The notes beneath the pieces are model-generated. The model saw nothing but the letters and a program-made list of their open reading frames with translations. It was not told the DNA's origin and ran no database searches. The translations under genes were made by a program, and so were the position numbers. Below are positions 1 to 5,827 of a DNA stretch of 5,827 nt, in pieces. The first letter of the stretch is position 1, and each line of letters starts with the position of its first letter. This stretch comes from Lachnospiraceae bacterium AM48-27BH (lineage in GTDB: Bacteria > Bacillota > Clostridia > Lachnospirales > Lachnospiraceae), in contig QUFC01000080.1 of the NCBI GenBank assembly GCA_003478355.1, forward strand, positions 1 through 5,827. The letters are read 5' to 3'.

Positions 1-110
1 ATCACTCATTTTACATTTTGTGCTCTTTCTTTACTTTTATTGTATATTTTGTTTACTTTTATTTTTTACTTATTTCATTTTCTATTTATATTGTATATTT
101 ATTAACCTTT
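1..110. other. T-rich intergenic tract with short direct repeats
   Basis: The first 110 bases are almost entirely A and T with strong strand bias (T-rich on plus, A-rich on minus). TTTACTTTTATT occurs at 30-41 and again at 52-63, and TTGTATATTT at 40-49 and 91-100. The plus-strand reading through it gives a low-complexity Phe/Leu/Tyr-rich peptide, which is what T-rich DNA yields by chance, so I do not call a gene. It may be a promoter or UP-element region for a gene to the left, or plain AT-rich spacer. Confidence 0.5.
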
Positions 111-145
111 TTGCGAACAGCACTTGTGCTTTTATCCAAAAGTTA

Positions 146-172
146 TTGACGGAGCAAAGAAATTCTTATAAC
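146..172 (+). promoter_or_regulatory. Weak promoter-like pair
   Basis: TTGACG (146-151) resembles a sigma-A -35 box and TATAAC (167-172) a -10 box, but the spacing is 15 bases, shorter than the favoured 17. If used, it would start a transcript near 180 that could run about 200 bases to the hairpin at 321-377 and its TTTTATTATTTC tail. No other support. Confidence 0.2.
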
Positions 173-302
173 ATATCATACAGAACCAGCCTGCGAAAAT
201 CCTGGTGGTCGCACCTCCGCCCATCAAAATGGTCAAATGACGTATGGAAATACGGATGAGAAACATACCGTAGACAAGCTGAAAGCAGATATCGAGATGT
301 AA
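150..302 (+). pseudogene. Open frame resembling a protein C-terminus, no credible start (possible gene remnant)
   Basis: After a TGA at 147-149 this plus-strand frame stays open for 50 codons to TAA at 300-302. Its last part reads MTYGNTDEKHTVDKLKADIE, a hydrophilic, helix-forming tail that looks more protein-like than the antisense shadows elsewhere. The only useful in-frame ATG is at 237-239, giving 21 residues without a Shine-Dalgarno. I do not recognise the family. It converges with the operon, and the hairpin at 321-377 would lie just past its stop, where the terminator of a real gene should be. It may be the 3' remnant of a gene whose front was lost, a small peptide, or chance. Confidence 0.25.
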
Positions 303-320
303 TCCGGGCTTGTTGGATAC

Positions 321-377
321 AAAATACCGATCTTCTTTGGTTAGAATTTTTTCTAACCTTGCGAAGACCGGTATTTT
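321..377 (-). terminator. Long terminator hairpin at the operon end, possibly bidirectional
   Basis: The outer arms 321-335 and 363-377 are complementary over 15 positions with a single exception (330/368), which becomes a G-U wobble in the minus-strand transcript. Inside them 339-346 (GGTTAGAA) and 351-358 (TTCTAACC) pair perfectly over eight bases around a TTTT loop. The two stems are separated only by a small internal loop (336-338 and 359-362). The hairpin begins one base after the last stop codon. In the leftward direction the 3' arm itself ends in four U. In the rightward direction it is followed by TTTTATTATTTC, so it could also stop transcripts coming from the left. There is no long unpaired U-tract on the leftward side, so efficiency there is inferred from stem strength and position. 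Confidence 0.8.
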
Positions 378-378
378 A

Positions 379-2490
379 TTATTTCAATATTCCAAACTTA
401 ATTTTCGCATCGGTGTAAAGATTTGCCGCATTGCCAGTAAATACTATTTGAATCTGATTTTCTCCCATTTTCAGCATCGGACCAATCTGGAACTGGTGCG
501 GTTCCCAGAAACTGACTCCGGCAAATTGTCCATTACAGAAACATTCCACCATCTCTTCCCCATGGATCTCCACAGTCAGTTCTTGATCTAACCCACCGTT
601 TTCAAAAAAAGCCTGATATACCGCCTGATTATTCTTTTTCTCCACCAGTTCCATCCGCTCTGACCAATCCTGGATCTTTGATTTTTTTACTATTTCCGCC
701 GGAATCTTCCCATTCGGGTCTGGAAGCAAAAGAAGCGTCTCACATGGATTTAAACAGATAGTAGAATCTTCTTCTCGTCTTACTTTTCCCGTCCACAGAT
801 CATAGAGAACCACCTGTTTCCAGTCTGGATACCGCAGATCCATAAGAATCTGGCTGTCTCCTTCATTGGATAACAGATACAATTCTTCTCCTTCTTTCGT
901 CAAATGTACTGCCCGGAGATTTTTATGCTGCTGCCCTGTAGAAATCATCTTTGCAAAGTTCTTGTCAAATTCCTGGACAATCTTCACACCAGCCAGTCTC
1001 TCTATATCTCCCAGATTCCATGGATCACAGATTGTTTCATACCTGTAAGCGCCGATACAGAGCTTCCCATCTATGACTCTGCACTCCTGCAGTAATGTCA
1101 CCGGAAGATAATTAAATTCCACCTGATTCTCATAAAATGGTATTACTTCTTTATATGGCACCTGATTATTATCACAAAGAACTGCTACTTTTGCTCCATT
1201 CACGGAGTCTGTCATCAGATAAGACATCCTCTTCATATAATCCGAGAACATCCGGTAATGCTTCCACCAGATATTATTGGGTCCCACATCAGGTGGACGT
1301 TCTCCTTTTCGATCCCCATCTACACTATAATAAAAAGCATGGGGAACAAACAGGTTCACACCTCGCATAGCCAGCCAGTCTATATACCACTTCATGTCCT
1401 CTCCTGTAAAATACCACGGCATATTTTTCCTGCTGCACACACCGAAACACTCATTTAAATTTCTTCTCCGGCCCAAATGTCTGGCAATGTCCGCTGATAA
1501 TTTTGCATGGACAGAATCCGCCTCAGCAACACCTCCTATCTTCGGCTCCTCTCTTCTCATGATCAGATCCTGGCCTGGAATCTGGAAATACAGTTCCTCT
1601 TCCACATCATCACTCTCTGCAGGATGTCCCATAAATACAATTCCATGATCCACACACCACTTGGAAAGAGGCTTGTAGAATGTCTCCCGCAAATGCTTTT
1701 TCACCAGTTTCCGGTAAAGATTCGTTGTCTTATTCTTCTGTCCGGTGAACAGTCCTTCCAGGTCCTCTAACTCACCTCCGTCCTCCAGGAGTTCCTGCTC
1801 CATCCCTGCTGCCCATTCCCGAAACTGCTCTGCATTTCTTCCCAAAGCACACGGCTCATCAGTAAAGAATCCAATGATCGTCTTTCCAAAATATTCTTTT
1901 AAATGCCAGTAATATTGATCATGAGTCAGATGGATAAATTCCGCCACCGCATCTGAGTTTAAGATATCCGCAGACGGCGGCGCTCCGACTTCTCCATCAT
2001 CCTCTCCAAAATGGATTCCACGGATGGTTCCCCCGGTGTAATCCTCCACCAGGTAAGCGCCAGAGGCCATACGGGTCAGAACTTTCCGGTCTCCCGGTTC
2101 TTTTACCAGGGTAATTCCTTTGGAAGCATATTCCTGGTTCTTTTTCACCACCATCCCATGGGCTGAACCAGACGGATACATGCCCTCATCATACAGCACC
2201 ACTTTCATGCCCAGTTCATCCGCAGTTTTCACAATGAATTTCACTACATCAAAATATGCTTCTGACAAATACGGAAGATCCTCTGGGATTCCAATTCTTG
2301 GATGCAGCACAAAGGCATCAATGCCTTTTTCCTGATAATCCTTTAATTGTTTCCAAATCCGGTCTTGATCTGGCGTATCATTAAAAAACCAGAATGGAAC
2401 GGGTGTGAATTCCTCACTCGGATTATTCAACTCTTTTATAATTTTTTCCAGTGACATCGGCATCAACGTCTCTTTTCTATTGTTTTTCAT
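379..2490 (-). CDS. GH106-like glycoside hydrolase (compact, putative alpha-L-rhamnosidase-related)
   Basis: A 703-residue protein. Residues about 28-425 look like a TIM barrel: PVPFWFFND (30-38), LHPRIGI (62-68), KVVLYDEGMYPSGSAHG (96-112), IIGFFTDEP (205-213), NECFGVC (346-352), MKWYIDWLAMRGVN (366-379) and FVPHAFYYS (381-389), then ERPPDVG and HYRMFSDY. E212 and E347 are the best candidates for catalytic carboxylates. A Rossmann-like segment starts at GAKVAVLCD (432-440), followed by a beta-rich region. About 620-703 resembles a GH2-type sugar-binding sandwich (CNGQFAGVSFWEPHQFQIG). The motif order recalls GH106 alpha-L-rhamnosidases and their unclassified relatives, but the protein is much shorter than typical GH106 (about 1000 residues or more), so specificity is open. 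No signal peptide; cytoplasmic. The start is uncertain: M1 (2488-2490) overlaps the reductase by 14 bases without a clear ribosome site, while M10 (2461-2463) or M12 (2455-2457) lie after it with a weak AAAAGAGA. Last gene of the operon; TAA at 379-381. Confidence 0.8.
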   Translation of the reverse strand: MKNNRKETLMPMSLEKIIKELNNPSEEFTPVPFWFFNDTPDQDRIWKQLKDYQEKGIDAFVLHPRIGIPEDLPYLSEAYFDVVKFIVKTADELGMKVVLYDEGMYPSGSAHGMVVKKNQEYASKGITLVKEPGDRKVLTRMASGAYLVEDYTGGTIRGIHFGEDDGEVGAPPSADILNSDAVAEFIHLTHDQYYWHLKEYFGKTIIGFFTDEPCALGRNAEQFREWAAGMEQELLEDGGELEDLEGLFTGQKNKTTNLYRKLVKKHLRETFYKPLSKWCVDHGIVFMGHPAESDDVEEELYFQIPGQDLIMRREEPKIGGVAEADSVHAKLSADIARHLGRRRNLNECFGVCSRKNMPWYFTGEDMKWYIDWLAMRGVNLFVPHAFYYSVDGDRKGERPPDVGPNNIWWKHYRMFSDYMKRMSYLMTDSVNGAKVAVLCDNNQVPYKEVIPFYENQVEFNYLPVTLLQECRVIDGKLCIGAYRYETICDPWNLGDIERLAGVKIVQEFDKNFAKMISTGQQHKNLRAVHLTKEGEELYLLSNEGDSQILMDLRYPDWKQVVLYDLWTGKVRREEDSTICLNPCETLLLLPDPNGKIPAEIVKKSKIQDWSERMELVEKKNNQAVYQAFFENGGLDQELTVEIHGEEMVECFCNGQFAGVSFWEPHQFQIGPMLKMGENQIQIVFTGNAANLYTDAKIKFGILK

Positions 2491-3466
2491 TCTTTCGCAT
2501 CAGATAATCCCACTCTTCATCTGTCAGTTGACTGACATGATTGCTTTCATATTCCATAATTTCCCGCAATCTTTTTTCATTGCTTCCGCCTAAGATGAAA
2601 ACTGCTGGAAATGGGGATCTCAGCACATACTCTGCCATCAGCCATGACAAAGAAATATCCTTTATTTCGCACAATTGTCTCAGTTTTTCTGCTCTTTCAC
2701 GGTTGGTATTTGTATCGTACTTCTGTCGTGTACTATCGCTTAAAGCCTCACTTCCACCTTTTAAATAGATTGGAAAGTATCCCTCTGCCTGGGCGGAATA
2801 AGCATACACAGGAATCTGTAATTTCTGATATTCCCTATATTCCCTCTCATCCATGCAGACAATTGTAGAATCCCCCCAGGAATCTGTCGTACAGACTCCA
2901 AATCCATACTGGATCTGAGAAGCTGAAATTCCATAAAGTCCATGATCAGCAGCGTATACATTAGCCTCACGAATACGTTCTGTCTTCCAGTTTGAAACTC
3001 CATAATACCGGATTTTTCCCTTACAGATCCACTCATTCATCATTTCCACTACTTCACCGGGTGTTTTCTGGATGTCATCACGATGAAGCCAGTATAAATC
3101 AATGTAATCGGTCTGCAAAGCTTCCAGACTCTTTTGCAGATCGTTTTCCATATTTTTCTGACTTAAATCTCCTCTGGTGGTATTGTAACCTCTCGGTTTT
3201 AGCCCACCTTTGGTTCCTACAAAAACCTGTTCCCTGTTCCGTCCCGATAACCATCTGCCAATCGCCCTCTCACTGGCACTTTCGCCACCTGGAAGCCAGT
3301 CTGCATAGCTCCGGGCTGTATCAATCTGACGGCCTCCCAGAGCGAAAAAAGTATCCAACAGGGCATCAACATTTTCCTGTGAAATCCTGCTTCCAAAATA
3401 TAATGTTCCTAAGGCAATCGGGCTTACTAATGTTCCATCTGCACATTTCAAACTCAGTTTATTCAT
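2477..3466 (-). CDS. Aldo/keto reductase, NAD(P)H-dependent oxidoreductase
   Basis: A 329-residue single-domain (beta/alpha)8 aldo/keto reductase of the usual family length. The full catalytic tetrad is visible: D49 and Y54 in IDTARSYADW, K86 in VGTKGG, and H128 in LYWLHRDD. Other family marks are the N-terminal strand VSPIALGTLYFG (14-25), YYGVSNW (154-160), SASQIQYGFG (181-190) and GGSNEKRLREI near the C-terminus (293-303), where the cofactor phosphate or ribose is bound. WLPGGESASERAIGRWL (57-73) and YAYSAQAEGYF (221-231) place it, from memory, in a Firmicutes subgroup of AKRs common in carbohydrate loci. Substrate and direction are unknown: it could oxidise a released aldose, reduce an aldehyde or keto sugar, or act on an aglycone. 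It overlaps GH36 by eight bases and ends in TAG at 2477-2479, at the start of the next gene. No signal peptide; cytoplasmic. Confidence 0.93.
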   Translation of the reverse strand: MNKLSLKCADGTLVSPIALGTLYFGSRISQENVDALLDTFFALGGRQIDTARSYADWLPGGESASERAIGRWLSGRNREQVFVGTKGGLKPRGYNTTRGDLSQKNMENDLQKSLEALQTDYIDLYWLHRDDIQKTPGEVVEMMNEWICKGKIRYYGVSNWKTERIREANVYAADHGLYGISASQIQYGFGVCTTDSWGDSTIVCMDEREYREYQKLQIPVYAYSAQAEGYFPIYLKGGSEALSDSTRQKYDTNTNRERAEKLRQLCEIKDISLSWLMAEYVLRSPFPAVFILGGSNEKRLREIMEYESNHVSQLTDEEWDYLMRKNEKQ

Positions 3467-5666
3467 TCTGACACCTCTTCTTCAACGGGATTACACACTC
3501 TTTTCTTCCTGCCCCATCCACTTGTACTGTAATGATTACTTCTCCGGATTCACTTTCATAATTTTTCGGCAGCAACACACGATACCAGATGTTCGTTTTA
3601 AATCGGTGATTCATAATCAGAACCAGCTGTTCTTCCTGCATCGACAGAGTTTCTATCTCACCGCCCATAGAATAATGGGCATTAGATCCTACAATATATG
3701 GCTGTTCTGGATCATATTCCTGGATTTTAAATATTGCACTTCCATGCGGCTTTATAACTCCCATCTGAACCATATCTCCATAGAACAGACCTGTCTGATA
3801 TTGACCAGAATAAAATTCCGCTACCAGATAACATTTTCCAGGCATAAGATCAGTTACCAGGTTTTCATTTAAGACCATGGAAGCTGGCTGTTCTTCTTTA
3901 TCATCCCAGTTAATTTTCACCAAACTATGCCAGCCTTTTTCTGGTAGAAAAACATCTACTGTATCTGGAAAACGCTTCCCGGAAAACAGATTCTTTACTT
4001 CCACTTTTCTTTCCAACACTGGGAGAATATGCTCAATCTGATACAACCGGTCTTCATCAATTCTAGTCAGAGGCTCCGTAGAGCATATCAGACCTCCACC
4101 AATATACTGATTCACAACCGCAGTCTTAACCTCCTCTTCATTCAGAAGCCCTAAGGTCAGTCTCAGATTTCTCACCATCTCTTTCTGCCTGCGTACCATC
4201 AGCGCATCAGGATCATTATTCCACCACTGGTTCATATAATACCGAAGCAAATTCTGTTTTACAGTAAATGGAAGTGCCTTTCCATCCCGATTAATATCCG
4301 ATACCCACATGGAAAGCACATCCGCTCCCATCCGCTGGCCATCCACCAAGCCAATCACCGGATCATAAAGTCCTCCGCACATAAGGAAATAAGATTTCTC
4401 CCCCATTCCCGCTCTAACTGCCTTTACTGCCTGATAATACGCCTGGGTCAATGTGATGGTTGGATCAAAAAAGTCTGCATCTTCATAGATCACCGGTGCT
4501 CTGGTAAAATCCAGCTTGTGGTAAGTATATCCCCAGTCATCCGTCAATTTCCGGTAAAGTTCTGTAAAATAAGACCAGGTCTGTGGATTGGTAATATCCA
4601 GAACATAATAAACCGTATCATTCATATGAAACAGGCATGGCGATCCATCCTTCTGGTTTAACCGCCATTCTGGATGCTGTTTCCAGACAGTTGCTGTCTC
4701 ATGAGCAATAAATGGACTGGTCCATATTCCTGGCCGCATTCCAGCTTCCCGAATCTGATCAGCAATCTGCTTCATGGAACATGGGAACTTCTGATTAGGT
4801 TCCCATTCACCAAGCGTAATCTCCCAGCCTTCATCTACTTGGAACACATCAAATGGCAGTTTCTTCTCCTGGATCTGCTCCAGACTTTCTTTTACATCTT
4901 CATAAGTAACTGTCAGTCCATAATAATACCAGGTGCAGAAGACAGATGGAGCCTTTAACTGCCTTCTTGCATGATAACGCTCCGCTTTTTCCGCAGCATA
5001 CCTTTCAATCAACGTTTGTTCTCTGTCTCCAGACCTTACCACAAACACCCCGCCATCAAAGGTTTTTCCGGGTTCCAGATAAACAGAAACAGGACTGCAG
5101 CCACACCGTATCGCCCAGTCCCTGGTATCTTTTCCGGTTCCCATGACAATTTTACAGTCTACCAGACTTTCTCTGCCTGTCATGTATCCAAAGAGTACAT
5201 TCTGATCTGCTGTATGAAAAATAGTCATGGAATCGCTGCGAAGAACCGGATGATCCATGTCCGCTGTGGAGGTCTGATCTCCAGTTTCCGTCATTCCGCC
5301 TATTCCATCTAACAGTCTGCCATCCATATCTCCCGGACAACAGATCGTCGGAATATCATTCTTATGTCTTCCTTGGCGATAAATCTGCCATGTCTCCATG
5401 GTTTTCCCATCAATGATAAACTCATCTCTGGATTTGACCCTGATATAGTCAACATCTTGAAGAAAAATCGGCTTTTCCCCTATATTTTTTACTTGAACCG
5501 TGATCTGGAGGTCCCCATCTGCTCCCTGTCGGATCTGACAGACTCCTTCCACCTGACCATCTGATTTCCGGTCTCCATCCAACATTAGGTGCTTTTCCAC
5601 ACCTTCTGCCTGATATACAATTTCCTGAAAAAAGCGCAGTCTGATTTTCTGTGTGTTGTATTCCAT
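3459..5666 (-). CDS. GH36 family glycosidase, alpha-galactosidase type
   Basis: A 735-residue protein with the GH36/GH27 (clan GH-D) layout. Residues about 1-235 form an N-terminal beta-sandwich. The (beta/alpha)8 barrel follows, with WYYYG (246-250), FDVFQVDEGWE (272-282), GMRPGIWTSPF (309-319), HPEW (331-334), the nucleophile motif YHKLDFTRA with D386, and GQRMGADV with D449 as the likely acid/base. WWNNDPD (481-487) matches the conserved NDPD segment near the barrel end. A beta domain containing KPHGSAIFKI (639-648) follows, then about 85 extra beta-rich residues with SNAHYSMGGE (661-670). Both catalytic aspartates are present, so the enzyme is probably active as a retaining glycosidase. 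The family includes alpha-galactosidases, alpha-N-acetylgalactosaminidases and raffinose or stachyose synthase-like transferases, so terminal alpha-galactose is likely but not proven. There is no signal peptide, so it is probably cytoplasmic. The stop overlaps the reductase start by eight bases (ATGAATAA), suggesting translational coupling. The start is supported by AGGAGA at 5673-5678. Confidence 0.9.
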   Translation of the reverse strand: MEYNTQKIRLRFFQEIVYQAEGVEKHLMLDGDRKSDGQVEGVCQIRQGADGDLQITVQVKNIGEKPIFLQDVDYIRVKSRDEFIIDGKTMETWQIYRQGRHKNDIPTICCPGDMDGRLLDGIGGMTETGDQTSTADMDHPVLRSDSMTIFHTADQNVLFGYMTGRESLVDCKIVMGTGKDTRDWAIRCGCSPVSVYLEPGKTFDGGVFVVRSGDREQTLIERYAAEKAERYHARRQLKAPSVFCTWYYYGLTVTYEDVKESLEQIQEKKLPFDVFQVDEGWEITLGEWEPNQKFPCSMKQIADQIREAGMRPGIWTSPFIAHETATVWKQHPEWRLNQKDGSPCLFHMNDTVYYVLDITNPQTWSYFTELYRKLTDDWGYTYHKLDFTRAPVIYEDADFFDPTITLTQAYYQAVKAVRAGMGEKSYFLMCGGLYDPVIGLVDGQRMGADVLSMWVSDINRDGKALPFTVKQNLLRYYMNQWWNNDPDALMVRRQKEMVRNLRLTLGLLNEEEVKTAVVNQYIGGGLICSTEPLTRIDEDRLYQIEHILPVLERKVEVKNLFSGKRFPDTVDVFLPEKGWHSLVKINWDDKEEQPASMVLNENLVTDLMPGKCYLVAEFYSGQYQTGLFYGDMVQMGVIKPHGSAIFKIQEYDPEQPYIVGSNAHYSMGGEIETLSMQEEQLVLIMNHRFKTNIWYRVLLPKNYESESGEVIITVQVDGAGRKECVIPLKKRCQNE
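3474..3478 (-). promoter_or_regulatory. Ribosome binding site of the aldo/keto reductase gene
   Basis: The minus strand reads AGAGG seven bases before the ATG at 3464-3466 (AGAGGTGTCAGAATG). It lies inside the last codons of the GH36 gene, so the reductase can initiate on its own site as well as by coupling to the terminating GH36 ribosome. Confidence 0.7.
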
Positions 5667-5672
5667 ATGGTC

Positions 5673-5678
5673 TCTCCT
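5673..5678 (-). promoter_or_regulatory. Ribosome binding site of the GH36 gene
   Basis: On the minus strand the bases read AGGAGA within AAAAAGGAGAGACCAT, six bases before the ATG at 5664-5666. This is a strong Shine-Dalgarno match at good spacing. It fixes the GH36 start and lies immediately after the tandem stop codons of the upstream gene. Confidence 0.85.
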
Positions 5679-5683
5679 TTTTA

Positions 5684-5827
5684 TCAGCCTACTGCTGTAT
5701 AAACGCCCTGGAACTCGTTAAACTTCGTTTCTTCTGTCTTCTTCATAAGAATCGTCATGGTTCCATTTTCTGCAAATACTAACTTAAAATGAACCGCAGC
5801 CACAGATTCATCAATCATCTGGCAACA
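5684..5827 (-). CDS. 3' end of an upstream gene, possibly a serine hydrolase (beta-lactamase-like) C-terminus
   Basis: An open frame enters from the right edge and runs 47 codons to a TGA at 5684-5686, followed at once by an in-frame TAA (5681-5683), so the stop is doubled. Only the C-terminus is present; start and catalytic part lie outside the window. The residues alternate as in a beta-strand region (VHFKLVFAENGTMTILMKK) and then have an acidic and aromatic tail (FNEFQGVY). This pattern vaguely resembles the C-terminal beta domain that follows the beta-lactamase/serine hydrolase fold in Clostridia. That is a weak impression, and other beta-rich C-termini, including those of glycosidases, are possible. 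The frame ends 17 bases before the GH36 start, and the GH36 ribosome binding site sits directly after its stop codons, so it is very probably the preceding gene of the same operon. I am confident that it is coding and not confident of its function. Confidence 0.7.
   Translation of the reverse strand, partial: CCQMIDESVAAVHFKLVFAENGTMTILMKKTEETKFNEFQGVYTAVG

Noticed and set aside
119..130. Short inverted repeat AGCACTTGTGCT followed by TTTAT as a terminator or operator
   Set aside because: Only a five-base stem with a two-base loop and a short T-run, with no gene just upstream. Too weak and likely by chance.
20..259. Plus-strand frame of 79 residues with a hydrophobic, membrane-like N-terminus
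   Set aside because: The hydrophobic part comes from T-rich low-complexity DNA (Phe, Leu, Tyr, Ile codons), there is no ribosome binding site, and the second half has no recognisable character. A different frame over 150-302 looks more protein-like.
2761..3036. Minus-strand frame of 91 residues inside the reductase gene
   Set aside because: It is an out-of-frame reading on the same strand as the reductase, whose own frame carries the conserved motifs without interruption. There is no sign of a frameshift.
2992..3471. Plus-strand frame of 159 residues opposite the reductase gene
   Set aside because: It lies antisense to a gene with a complete AKR catalytic tetrad and has no domain character or ribosome site. 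It is a shadow, as are the other plus-strand frames within 379-5666.
3459..3490. Possible frameshift or gene fusion between GH36 and the reductase
   Set aside because: Both proteins have complete ends, the overlap is a typical eight-base stop/start overlap, and the reductase has its own AGAGG site.

Overview
The window looks like bacterial chromosomal DNA from a low-to-moderate-GC Firmicute, most likely a gut-type Clostridia/Lachnospiraceae member. I base this on codon and base composition (judged by eye, not counted), AGGAG-type ribosome binding sites, tightly packed genes, and proteins of a kind common in glycan-degrading gut Clostridia. No rRNA, tRNA, CRISPR array, insertion sequence or phage gene was recognised.

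Layout: all convincing genes lie on the minus strand, so transcription runs from right to left. At the right edge is the 3' end of a gene (5684-5827) that enters from outside the window. Then come a GH36 alpha-galactosidase-type glycosidase (3459-5666), an aldo/keto reductase (2477-3466) and a 703-residue glycoside hydrolase related to the GH106 alpha-L-rhamnosidase group (379-2490). The spacings are a 17-base gap, an 8-base overlap and a 14-base overlap (or a 13-base gap if a later start is used). This is the geometry of one polycistronic operon whose promoter lies to the right of the window. It ends in a long hairpin (321-377) that begins one base after the last stop codon.

The leftmost 320 bases hold no convincing complete gene. 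There is a very T-rich tract (1-110), a weak plus-strand promoter-like pair (146-172) and a plus-strand open frame (150-302) that reads like a protein C-terminus but has no credible start. It may be a decayed gene end or part of a small transcript that uses the same hairpin as its terminator.

How the genes may work together: neither glycosidase shows a signal peptide or membrane segment, so both probably act in the cytoplasm on an imported oligosaccharide or glycoside. GH36 would remove an alpha-galactosyl-type residue and the GH106-like enzyme another sugar, possibly rhamnose or another deoxy or branched sugar. The reductase could oxidise or reduce a released sugar or aglycone. The substrate cannot be read from the sequence. 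The combination of GH36, this AKR subtype and a compact GH106-like enzyme is the most interesting feature here.
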